In this document: positions 1 to 6,187 of the stretch, piece after piece
How positions within the stretch are numbered: the stretch's first letter is position 1
How the letters are laid out: every line of letters begins with the position of its first letter
Source of the DNA: Draconibacterium orientale
GTDB lineage: Bacteria; Bacteroidota; Bacteroidia; Bacteroidales; UBA1556
Assembly (NCBI GenBank): GCA_022736595.1
Contig: DZDC01000030.1
Span: 1-13,548, forward strand
DNA length: 13,548 nt
Direction of reading: 5' to 3'
The notes under the pieces: generated by a model
Databases searched by the model: none
What the model was told of the DNA's origin: nothing
Seen by the model: the letters and a program-made list of their open reading frames with translations, nothing else
Position numbers and translations under genes: made by a program

Positions 1-28
1 TAAATCTATTGTAACTTTTTGTCATGTA

Positions 29-349
29 CTAAGTGTAATGATTTAAATTGGGATTTTGAGTGAATATTTTAATTAGCTCATGTTCATTGGTTTTGTTCTC
101 ACTCCAAAAACGCAGATTGCTTGTGTGGATGAATTTCATGAATTCCAATTCGTTCAAATCATCGGTTTTGTATAAAATATCCACGATTTATTTTGTTCAA
201 TTTTGATTGGAACTGGCGTTCGCTTGAAATGGCTTATAACAAATAACTCCCCACATTGCGTAAATATCCAATTTATCTTCACCCTCATTTCTTCTATGGA
301 AACTCCTCATATTCGTATGGCTCGGGCTAAGATTTACTATGGTTTGCAT
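29..349 (-). pseudogene. Broken small hypothetical gene with two in-frame stops
   Basis: Reading the minus strand from ATG (349-347) gives a protein-like frame of 106 codons ending at TAG (31-29). It is interrupted by TGA at 199-197 and TAA at 190-188, with only two codons between them. Both halves look coding. The first contains SPSHTNMRSFHRRNEGEDKL followed by DIYAMWGVICYKPF; the second contains YKTDDLNELEFMKFIHTSNL and ends in FTQNPNLNHYT. They share one reading frame, so no frameshift is needed to join them. I do not recognise the family, and no signal peptide or membrane segment is visible. I infer a decayed gene of about 106 residues. The alternatives are two tiny separate ORFs, or chance openness of AT-rich DNA, which the residue composition makes less likely. 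Confidence 0.5.
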
Positions 350-716
350 TCGCTTTGCATTTTTGAGATTGAGTACTAAAAGTAAACATTCTTTTATTGG
401 ATTTCCATTTTTCTAAAATTTTATTTTACCCAACAGACGCTTTATGGTATTATGCCTTGGAGCGGTCATGGAAGCTACATTGTGATGGCGTTCAATCTCT
501 TAAACCACTACCAAAGCGCTGGAGGGACGCAGTATTTGGCGCAATAACCTTTCATCACTTGCCATCGGGGCTAAGAATAGAAGAATTGAGACAAAAAAAT
601 GAAGACTATTGCGCATATACCTCCTTATGGCTGCGATCGCAACAACTGACGCTATCTTTTATCATGAAAATACTTTGGTGGACAAGGCTCTTTGAAGAAA
701 CAATGGGTTGTGTTTC
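350..716. other. Gene-poor stretch, probably decayed DNA
   Basis: No convincing gene was found on either strand. A plus-strand frame open from 397 to 747 starts with TTG, shows no recognisable domain and runs into the 3' end of the opposing lipoprotein gene. A second plus frame, open at 386-544, contains a short protein-like run from ATG 452 (MPWSGHGSYIVMAFNLLNHY) before a TAA at 545. It is too short to call. Together with the broken gene to the left, this suggests an eroded segment. No RNA gene or terminator stands out. Confidence 0.4.
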
Positions 717-1136
717 CTACTTATTCATCACATGCACAAACTTATAGGCAGTATCGCGGCTCATATCTACATCGGTGGCAACGGCCTCTATTGTAAAGTT
801 GGTATGGCTTCCATGGGGCAAATTGGCCACAAAGGAAGTGTCAAAATTAAATTCCTTTTGCGAAAGGTTGTTGTATAAAATTCGGAGCGAATCGTTGTTT
901 TCTGTATTGGTAATCAGCACCCAAACCGAAATAAGTTTTTCATTGTCTTCAACAAAGGCGGCCACGGGAATGGTATCACCAATGTTGTACAAACTGGAAG
1001 CGGGTTGCGAAAAGCTAATGCTGGGTGGCGTGGGCGTTTTGGGGGTGGTATCGGGGGTAGGCTCTGTTTCCTTTTTGCAAGACGCAAAGTTAAACAACAG
1101 AATCGAAATCAAGGTTACGTTCAACAATTGCTTCAT
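717..1136 (-). CDS. Small lipoprotein with Ig-like/DUF4625-type C-terminal part
   Basis: This encodes a 139-residue protein. Its N-terminus is a type II signal peptide: KQ at positions 2-3, a hydrophobic run to residue 18, then FASC with the acceptor Cys at 20. After the Cys comes KKE, and then a Pro/Thr-rich linker (about 25-38). The remaining 100 residues look like one beta-sandwich, with alternating hydrophobics and the phrases YNIGDTIPVAAFVEDNEKL and IEAVATDVDMSRDTAY. This resembles Bacteroidota DUF4625 or Ig-like lipoproteins, but that family assignment is weak. The frame extends upstream to 1262, but ATG 1136 puts the signal peptide at the N-terminus and is preferred. Likely location is the inner or outer membrane, facing the periplasm. 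The function is unknown. It is transcribed alone on the minus strand, and no strict TAnnTTTG element was found just upstream. Confidence 0.75.
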   Translation of the reverse strand: MKQLLNVTLISILLFNFASCKKETEPTPDTTPKTPTPPSISFSQPASSLYNIGDTIPVAAFVEDNEKLISVWVLITNTENNDSLRILYNNLSQKEFNFDTSFVANLPHGSHTNFTIEAVATDVDMSRDTAYKFVHVMNK

Positions 1137-1373
1137 TACCAATAAATTTAATGTTCTGTTATTCTGTATTTTATAAGTATTTTTGGGTGAAAATGTTATT
1201 TTTAAAAACGCATTCATTAATCCAAATGTTGGGAATGAGAAAATCAAACACATTTCAATCACCTAATCCACGACAAAGGTGAAACAATAAAGTTGAATCT
1301 GGAAAAATAGGAAAACTGAACTGTTAAGGTTTAAAATACTAATATACTGCTTGTTGCATACTAACTTTCCTAT

Positions 1374-1404
1374 GCTAATATGACAAATATTAGCGAAATT
1401 TTTT
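1374..1404 (+). terminator. Perfect 8-bp hairpin just beyond the DUF3109 stop codon
   Basis: GCTAATAT (1374-1381) and ATATTAGC (1387-1394) form a perfect inverted repeat with the 5-base loop GACAA. On the plus strand it is followed by GAAA and six T (1399-1404). On the minus strand it lies about 9 bases after the DUF3109 stop, where it could act as a 3'-end stabilising hairpin, but it has no U-tract in that direction. The stem is AT-rich and weak, so terminator function is uncertain. Confidence 0.35.
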
Positions 1405-1972
1405 ATAGGTTTTCTCTTGACTTTGCTGCTTGTTCCAAAGCGGCATACCATGCTTCGCCATATTTTCGGATGAGGGGTTCTTTAAGCATTTGATAAACGG
1501 CCACGCCCAAGGTTTTGCCATGTTTCAGCGCTGAGGAGCAAATGGGCCATTTATGGTAATTTACCGCTTCATAATCTTCGTAAGTGGTGATGCGGATGGG
1601 ATAGAGGTGGCACGAAATGGGTTTTGGAAAGTCGATGAGTCCTTCGCGGTGGGCTTTTTCGATGGCGCAAAGCACCGTTTCCCCTTCATAATAAACAAAG
1701 GCACAAGCACCATCGTTGATCAGTGGAGTAACATAACCCCCATCCATGCCGTAGTCAAAAACTCCATATTTTTTCACAACCTCAAGGCCTTCGGGCATCA
1801 TAAAGGGTTCAATCTGATCCATATAGTCCTCAATAATGCCAATTTCGTCCTCTTCCAAGGGAGCACCTTCGTCACCTTCGACACAGCAATTGCCGTGGCA
1901 AGCAGAAAGATTGCAAACAAATTGTACTTCCAGTACATCGTCAGAAACAAGGGTGTCTTGAATAGGGATCAT
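1403..1972 (-). CDS. DUF3109 family cysteine-rich protein
   Basis: This encodes a 189-residue soluble protein with eight cysteines, at positions 20, 25, 29, 30, 90, 102, 121 and 145. The N-terminal cluster FVCNLSACHGNCCVEGD, the acidic stretch after it, and the later CHLYPIR and KWPIC motifs match the Bacteroidota DUF3109 family. The cluster resembles the Cys arrangement of YkgJ-type metal-binding proteins, so Zn or Fe-S binding is plausible but inferred. The precise role is unknown. The frame is open to ATG 2020, but a TAnnTTTG promoter element at 1997-2004 would place the transcript start near 1990, inside that extension. ATG 1972, which gives the usual family N-terminus MIPIQDTLVS, is therefore chosen. 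It is probably monocistronic; the lipoprotein gene downstream begins 266 bases later. Confidence 0.85.
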   Translation of the reverse strand: MIPIQDTLVSDDVLEVQFVCNLSACHGNCCVEGDEGAPLEEDEIGIIEDYMDQIEPFMMPEGLEVVKKYGVFDYGMDGGYVTPLINDGACAFVYYEGETVLCAIEKAHREGLIDFPKPISCHLYPIRITTYEDYEAVNYHKWPICSSALKHGKTLGVAVYQMLKEPLIRKYGEAWYAALEQAAKSRENL

Positions 1973-1996
1973 GAGTTTAAGATTTAAATGGGTGGG

Positions 1997-2004
1997 CAAA
2001 GGTA
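1997..2004 (-). promoter_or_regulatory. -7 promoter element for the DUF3109 gene
   Basis: On the minus strand this reads TACCTTTG followed by CCC, an exact match to the Bacteroidota -7 consensus TAnnTTTG. It lies 24 bases upstream of ATG 1972. No clear -33 TTTG sits at the expected distance. The same string TACCTTTGCCCA recurs before yicC. Confidence 0.55.
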
Positions 2005-2042
2005 CAGGCTTTTGCGGCAAAAATGAAATGTGTTGAGAGATG

Positions 2043-2084
2043 AAAAAAACAACCCCAATGAAGTCTTATCTCCATCGGGGTTGT
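2043..2084 (-). terminator. Orphan intrinsic-terminator-like hairpin
   Basis: ACAACCCC (2049-2056) pairs with GGGGTTGT (2077-2084). After one A/C mismatch, ATG pairs with CAT, closing a 12-base loop. On the minus strand the hairpin is followed directly by seven T (2049-2043, the first overlapping the stem), the signature of an intrinsic terminator for leftward transcription. No intact minus-strand gene lies to its right within the window's inter-gene space, so it appears to have lost the gene it served. Confidence 0.6.
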
Positions 2085-2104
2085 AGATTATTTTATCAAA
2101 GAAT

Positions 2105-2355
2105 TAAGACCGTTGCAAAGCAAAAATTGTCAGAACGAGTCAACTAATATTATCCAACTTCAAGAAAAAGTGCAACCGGGAGTTGACACAGAAGCTCGCC
2201 GGATAAAGAAGGCCGTAAAACTTCGCTATGGTTTTAAAAAACATATAGGTACAGACCCCGAGGGACTTATTTTAGGCGTGGTAACAACCTCGGCCAACGA
2301 AAGCGATATAACTCATTTGGAGGATATTTTAAATGCCGGTCAAGTCAAAAAATGA
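2105..2355 (+). pseudogene. Internal fragment of an IS5-type DDE transposase
   Basis: The plus frame from about 2113 to the stop at 2355 reads KVQPGVDTEARRIKKAVKLR then YGFKKHIGTDPEGLILGVVT and TSANESDITHLEDIL. This is the middle of IS5/IS1182-like transposases, where a conserved VDTEARW-KK-GK-YGYK block precedes TTxANxxD and a helix. About 80 codons remain. The N-terminal region with the helix-turn-helix and first catalytic Asp is missing. So is everything downstream, including the DKGY catalytic Asp and the final Glu block. The frame ends abruptly after NAGQVKK. ATG 2113 is probably an incidental Met rather than a real start. No terminal inverted repeats or target duplication were recognised, so this is a dead remnant and not a mobile element. 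Confidence 0.8.
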
Positions 2356-2381
2356 ATGAAAAACTCAAAAAAGTCTTTTAT

Positions 2382-2420
2382 GCTAATTTTGCAATGGTCT
2401 TATAATTGGCATAAATTAGC
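2382..2420. repeat. Inverted repeat over the Nudix promoter region
   Basis: GCTAATTT (2382-2389) and AAATTAGC (2413-2420) are perfect inverted copies separated by 23 bases. An inner imperfect pairing of TGCAAT with ATTGGCA lengthens the possible stem. The left arm overlaps the candidate -7 element TAATTTTG (2384-2391), and the right arm lies just before the Nudix start. It could be an operator, a 5'-leader hairpin, or a relic of the adjacent insertion. Confidence 0.4.
2384..2391 (+). promoter_or_regulatory. -7 promoter element for the Nudix gene
   Basis: TAATTTTG followed by C matches TAnnTTTG exactly and lies 47 bases before ATG 2439, giving a leader of about 40 bases. No convincing -33 element is visible; the sequence upstream is IS remnant and an A-rich stretch. 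Confidence 0.45.
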
Positions 2421-2438
2421 GCGGCCAAAATTTCAACC

Positions 2439-3089
2439 ATGTTAGAAATAAATCCCTTAATCGAAGCCCTCAAGAAACCCGCCGGAATTGCAGCCCAATA
2501 CCTGATGGCTCCAGCTTCGCGTATGGCTGATATAGACCACAATAAACACCTAACTTTGACTCCCACTGCCGTATTATTACTGCTTTTTGAACAAGAAGGT
2601 CAATGGTGTACCTTACTTACTGTGAGATCGTTGAAACTCAAGAAACATCCCGGTCAAATCAGTTTTCCAGGTGGAAAATGGGAACAAGAAGATGTGGATT
2701 TTATAGCCACTGCCTTGCGCGAAACTCAGGAAGAAGTGGGCGTTGATGCTCTACAAGTGCAAGTGATTGGCGCATTAAGTCCGCTTATCATCCCTTTTTC
2801 GGCCTACAAAGTGCATCCCGTTGTAGGATATTTACCCACCTTACCCACTTTGGTTCATCAAGAATCGGAGGTGCATCAAACCCTTATCGTTCCTTTAAGT
2901 GAATTACTTAATCCCCAAAACAAAAAAACAGGTGATTTTGGCAGCAGCTCTAGGAATAAGGTTTTGGAAGCTCCCTTTTTTCAATTCCAAGGCCATCGTA
3001 TATGGGGCGCCACCGCCATGATGCTGTCGGAACTTCTTTGCAGTTTATATCCCCAATCTCACTTTGCATCATCCATGCGCGACTGTTGA
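2439..3089 (+). CDS. Nudix hydrolase, CoA-pyrophosphatase (NudL-like) type
   Basis: This encodes a 216-residue cytosolic protein. Residues 59-79 read LLTVRSLKLKKHPGQISFPG then G, the signature found just before the Nudix box in CoA pyrophosphatases (the UPF0035 motif). The Nudix box follows at about 78-102, with GGKWEQED, then TALRETQEEVGV. As in this subfamily, the box has Asp in the first acidic position and one extra residue before RE, and it retains the REx2EE metal ligands. Family members hydrolyse CoA, acyl-CoA or their oxidised forms to 3',5'-ADP and phosphopantetheine with Mg or Mn. That substrate is inferred by family. Length is usual. The gene has its own -7 element and ends 36 bases before yicC, which carries a separate promoter. 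ATG 2439 gives the expected N-terminal helix. Confidence 0.88.
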   Translation: MLEINPLIEALKKPAGIAAQYLMAPASRMADIDHNKHLTLTPTAVLLLLFEQEGQWCTLLTVRSLKLKKHPGQISFPGGKWEQEDVDFIATALRETQEEVGVDALQVQVIGALSPLIIPFSAYKVHPVVGYLPTLPTLVHQESEVHQTLIVPLSELLNPQNKKTGDFGSSSRNKVLEAPFFQFQGHRIWGATAMMLSELLCSLYPQSHFASSMRDC

Positions 3090-3098
3090 GCTTTTTTA

Positions 3099-3106
3099 TA
3101 CCTTTG
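3099..3106 (+). promoter_or_regulatory. -7 promoter element for the yicC operon
   Basis: TACCTTTG followed by CCCA matches the Bacteroidota -7 consensus exactly. It lies 19 bases before the yicC ATG, within the 36-base gap after the Nudix gene. A TTG at 3086-3088 is too close to be the -33 box, so only the -7 half is supported. Confidence 0.5.
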
Positions 3107-3125
3107 CCCATCTAAAATCAAAAGA

Positions 3126-4004
3126 ATGCTTCGATCAATGACAGGCTATGGCAAAGCTACAGCCGAACTTCCAGGGTGCAAAATCACCGTTGAAATTAAA
3201 TCACTCAACAGCAAACAAGCAGACCTCGCCTTGCGCTTGCCCTATGCCTTTTCTGAAAAGGAGTTGGAAATACGAGCTTTGCTTTCGCGAGAGTTGGAAA
3301 GAGGTAAAATTTCTGTTTACATCAATCGTGAAAACTTGGGAAGTCTCTCCAATTCTAAAATCAATACTGAACTGGCTAAAAATTACTATCAGCAACTCCA
3401 AGCTTTGAAGGATGAACTGGGCGATGAAAGCGCCACCGATTTGATGGCCTTAGTGATGCGTATGCCCGAAGTGGTTTCACAAACCAATGACGCCCTCAAT
3501 GAGGAAGAAGAACTTGCATTGATGCAAACCCTCAAGCAAGCCATCGCATTCACCGATGCTTATCGTCTGCAAGAAGGCGAAATATTAAAGGCCGATTTCG
3601 CGTTGAGAGTAGGTATAATCTTGGATCTCCTTAAACAAGTGGATCAATACGAAGAGTCTAGAATTCAAAAGGTTAAATCACGTTTATATGGCACTTTGAT
3701 GAACCAAATTGATGAGCTAAAAATCGACAAAAACCGCTTTGAACAAGAGCTTATTTTCTATCTAGAAAAATTTGATGTCACCGAAGAAAAGGTTCGCCTA
3801 AAACAAAATTGCGACTATTTTATTCAATCTATCAACGATAAAGAAGCTTCCAATGGGAAAAAACTTGGATTTATTTTACAAGAAATAGGTCGAGAAATCA
3901 ATACTTTAGGAAGCAAATCCAACGATTCGGACATGCAACGTCTTGTGGTGCAGATGAAAGATGAATTGGAAAAAATGAAGGAGCAAAGTCTCAATATTCT
4001 GTAA
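3126..4004 (+). CDS. yicC: YicC/YloC family endoribonuclease
   Basis: This encodes a 292-residue cytosolic protein. The start MLRSMTGYGKA is the family hallmark (SMTGYG), which fixes ATG 3126. The N-terminal YicC_N domain covers about residues 2-155 and includes VEIKSLNSKQADLALRLP. The C-terminal DUF1732 domain covers about 207-292, with EKVRLKQNCDYFIQSINDKE, then LGFILQEIGREINTLGSKSN and a closing coiled segment. Length matches the family. YicC proteins are endoribonucleases linked to RNA decay and stress or stationary-phase fitness. Family alignment would be needed to place the metal-binding acidic residues. The stop codon overlaps the next start (TAATG), so translation of the downstream membrane protein is probably coupled. 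The yicC-gmk neighbourhood is widely conserved, but here one gene lies between them. Confidence 0.93.
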   Translation: MLRSMTGYGKATAELPGCKITVEIKSLNSKQADLALRLPYAFSEKELEIRALLSRELERGKISVYINRENLGSLSNSKINTELAKNYYQQLQALKDELGDESATDLMALVMRMPEVVSQTNDALNEEEELALMQTLKQAIAFTDAYRLQEGEILKADFALRVGIILDLLKQVDQYEESRIQKVKSRLYGTLMNQIDELKIDKNRFEQELIFYLEKFDVTEEKVRLKQNCDYFIQSINDKEASNGKKLGFILQEIGREINTLGSKSNDSDMQRLVVQMKDELEKMKEQSLNIL

Positions 4005-5473
4005 TGTTTGCTGAACCTTCAAAACGGCTTTTGCAATTCCTCAACGGATTGTTGCTGGCTGCCCACCTGCCCTATTTGCTTTTATTTTTGTATGTTTTCC
4101 CTCAAAGCGACGATTACTTTTTCGCTTATCACTTGCAACATACGGGCATTTTTTCCTTTGTTCAAGAGATGTATTTGACCTGGACAGGACGCTATTTGAG
4201 CATGTTTTTAGGGGTGTTGCAATCGTATTTTATTACCATGCCTGAGGTATATTCCATAAGTCTCGCGTTCCTTTTTCTTGTTTTTTTTGGGTCCATTTTC
4301 TACTTCGTTAAAACCCTTTTGGCCTCACACCAATCAGCTTCCTTTGTGCTCTTTACCAGTCTGAGTGTTAGCTTTGTACAATTACAAATTAGCCCCGACC
4401 TCATGGAACTCCTCTACTGGTTTCCTTCGGCCTCAGCTTACCTTTTGAGCATGTCGCTAAGTTGGGTACTATTGGCAATGATGATCAAGCTATACCGACA
4501 GCCCTATTTTTCGTGGAAATTAAGTATTGGTATCGCCGTGGGGGGCTGGGCTATGCCGGCACTGCTCGAAATGAATATTCCCATGCTATTGGCGTGGAGT
4601 ATATCGCCATTGGTGCTCATGCGCAAACTTACTCAAAAGCAAAAAAGGAATCTTTGGATCACCTTTATTTGGATTTTATTGAGTTCAATCCTAGTTATTA
4701 TGGCGCCAGGAAATGCACTGCGCATGAAGGTTGAAGCAACAACTCATGAAGGAGTTAATTTCATAGTAACCAATTCTAAAGCCATCCTTTCGCTGGGAGT
4801 TTACGTTTTTCAAAAACCTGCGCTACTGATGTTGGGATTGCTATTTTTGCTGCATTTGAACCCACAATTTTTAAAAAATTCACCCCTGTTCAAGAGGTCG
4901 CCTTGGTTGATATTGGGGGCTTCCATTTTACTTTTATGGTTCGCATTGTTGCCTGTAACTTACAGCCTTCAAATCATGCCCTCAGGTCGCATTTTTAATA
5001 TGATGGCTTTTTGGTTTTTGTTGCTTGTGATGATCAACCTATTGGTTTTCAAAGCCCATTTTGCAAGGTATTTTCCAGAAATTAAAAGTAAATCTGCGGT
5101 ACAACTCACCTTTATCATTCCCGTATTTCTTACGCTGTGGATGAGTTTTAGTGCCTTTGGAATTTCCAATCCACGCAACTTTTTTAATGGCACTTCAACT
5201 CATTCCCTGAATTTTGGAAATAACAGTTCCGAAGCCTTGTACGTTCTTCTTTTTGAAGCAAAAGCCACCCAAAAACAGTGGAATCAATACCAAGAACGAT
5301 TAGAAAAAGCAAAAGGAAGCGATACCTTATGGTTCGACGCTTTACCTTCTGGAAGTCGGCTTTTGCTTCTGCGAGACGCCGAAGTGTATCGCGGAAAATG
5401 GTTCCAAAGCTTGGAAAGTAAATATTATCAAATTGACTCACTCTATTTAAAACCAACCTCTAATGTACGGTAA
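4004..5473 (+). CDS. Polytopic membrane protein, DUF6056-like (possible GT-C fold)
   Basis: This encodes a 489-residue integral membrane protein with roughly 10-12 hydrophobic segments between residues 12 and 385, then a soluble C-terminal tail of about 100 residues. Its motifs are SDDYFFA at 35-41, just after the first membrane helix; TWTGRYLSM at 59-67; MAPGNALRMK at 233-242; and SGRIFNMMAFW at 327-337. This set resembles DUF6056-type membrane proteins. The acidic pair after helix 1 recalls the catalytic loop of GT-C glycosyltransferases that use polyprenyl-linked sugars. That role is inferred. It begins inside the yicC stop codon and its last 11 bases overlap gmk, so it sits in a tightly coupled operon. 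No partner flippase or sugar-synthesis gene is adjacent. It could instead be a transporter-like protein of unknown function. Confidence 0.72.
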   Translation: MFAEPSKRLLQFLNGLLLAAHLPYLLLFLYVFPQSDDYFFAYHLQHTGIFSFVQEMYLTWTGRYLSMFLGVLQSYFITMPEVYSISLAFLFLVFFGSIFYFVKTLLASHQSASFVLFTSLSVSFVQLQISPDLMELLYWFPSASAYLLSMSLSWVLLAMMIKLYRQPYFSWKLSIGIAVGGWAMPALLEMNIPMLLAWSISPLVLMRKLTQKQKRNLWITFIWILLSSILVIMAPGNALRMKVEATTHEGVNFIVTNSKAILSLGVYVFQKPALLMLGLLFLLHLNPQFLKNSPLFKRSPWLILGASILLLWFALLPVTYSLQIMPSGRIFNMMAFWFLLLVMINLLVFKAHFARYFPEIKSKSAVQLTFIIPVFLTLWMSFSAFGISNPRNFFNGTSTHSLNFGNNSSEALYVLLFEAKATQKQWNQYQERLEKAKGSDTLWFDALPSGSRLLLLRDAEVYRGKWFQSLESKYYQIDSLYLKPTSNVR

Positions 5474-6029
5474 ACTTATTATTTTTTCGGCACCCTCGGG
5501 TTCAGGCAAAACTACCATTGTAAAGGAAATTTTAAAAAGCTCTCAACCTTTTGCTTTTTCCGTTTCAGCCACCAGTCGGCAAGCCAGAGAACAGGAGCAA
5601 CATGGCAAGGACTATTATTTTTTAAGCCCCGAGGATTTTAAAATCAAAATAGAGTCGGGTGAGTTTTTGGAATGGGAAGAAGTGTATCACAATCAATTTT
5701 ATGGCACTTTGCTATCTGAAGTTGAACGACTTAGAAACCAAGGCAAACATGTGATATTCGATGTGGATGTGGTGGGCGGAATGTCAATCAAGAAATATTA
5801 TAAAGAACAGGCATTAAGCATTTTTGTCAAAGCCCCAACCCTCGAAATGCTCAAGGAACGGTTGGTGAGAAGAGGCACCGAAAGCGAGGCCAGCCTCGAA
5901 AAAAGATTGGGAAAAGCGCTCTGGGAAATGGAATTTGCGCCTCAGTTTGATTTGGTAGTGGTGAACGAAGATTTGAAAACCGCAGTGAATGATTGTCTTA
6001 ACTCCATTTCAATTTTTCTGAAATCTTAA
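5463..6029 (+). CDS. gmk: Guanylate kinase
   Basis: This encodes a 188-residue cytosolic enzyme that phosphorylates GMP to GDP with ATP, an essential step of guanine nucleotide supply. The P-loop is SAPSGSGKTT at residues 9-18. The GMP-binding part follows as SATSRQAREQEQHGKDYYFL (about 35-54) and GEFLEWEEVYHNQFYGT (66-82). FDVDVVGG at 99-106 corresponds to the Walker-B-like strand. The lid region carries RLVRRGTESE (133-142), and VVVNED (166-171) is the usual C-terminal motif. All expected residues appear present, and the length is at the short end of the family. The ATG overlaps the end of the membrane-protein gene by 11 bases in another frame, implying coupled translation from the yicC promoter. 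It is followed by a run of T and then tRNA-Thr. Confidence 0.96.
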   Translation: MYGKLIIFSAPSGSGKTTIVKEILKSSQPFAFSVSATSRQAREQEQHGKDYYFLSPEDFKIKIESGEFLEWEEVYHNQFYGTLLSEVERLRNQGKHVIFDVDVVGGMSIKKYYKEQALSIFVKAPTLEMLKERLVRRGTESEASLEKRLGKALWEMEFAPQFDLVVVNEDLKTAVNDCLNSISIFLKS

Positions 6030-6041
6030 AGTTTTTTTTTC

Positions 6042-6049
6042 TTCCTTTG
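6042..6049 (+). promoter_or_regulatory. -7-like element before tRNA-Thr
   Basis: TTCCTTTG followed by C differs from TAnnTTTG by one base and lies 27 bases before the tRNA. It follows a run of nine T (6032-6040) behind gmk. The match is weak but its position is right. Confidence 0.35.
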
Positions 6050-6075
6050 CAGTGGATAACTCAGCAAAGATAAAA

Positions 6076-6148
6076 GCCTTCTTAGCTCAGCTGGTAGAGC
6101 AGCTCATTCGTAATGAGCAGGTCAGCGGTTCAAGTCCGCTAGAAGGCT
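6076..6148 (+). tRNA. tRNA-Thr (anticodon CGT)
   Basis: A complete 73-base cloverleaf. The acceptor stem GCCTTCT (6076-6082) pairs with AGAAGGC (6141-6147), with discriminator T at 6148. The D-arm has AGCTCAGCTGGTAGAGC. The anticodon stem GCTCA/TGAGC encloses the loop TTCGTAA, with anticodon CGT reading ACG codons. The T-arm is AGCGG TTCAAGT CCGCT. The 3' CCA is not encoded. It stands alone between gmk and the barrel gene. Confidence 0.96.
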
Positions 6149-6187
6149 CTCATTTCTTACATTAAAACTCTAAAATCACCTTTGCTT

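Noticed and set aside
29..349. Programmed stop read-through or selenocysteine in the small minus-strand frame
   Set aside because: There are two stops of different kinds (TGA and TAA) two codons apart, and no obvious recoding hairpin follows; decay is simpler.
397..747. Plus-strand frame of 116 codons before the lipoprotein gene
   Set aside because: It starts with TTG, shows no recognisable domain, has unconvincing composition and ends inside the opposing lipoprotein gene.
1973..2020. Longer start for the DUF3109 protein at ATG 2020
   Set aside because: A consensus -7 element lies at 1997-2004, so the transcript would begin downstream of that ATG; the family N-terminus fits ATG 1972.
2105..2355. 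Intact IS5 element
   Set aside because: The remaining coding part is about 80 codons, both ends of the transposase are missing, and no terminal repeats were found.
6177..6184. CACCTTTG as a promoter giving a leaderless barrel mRNA
   Set aside because: The first consensus base is wrong, no -33 box is visible, and the start would fall on the ATG itself; too weak to list as a feature.
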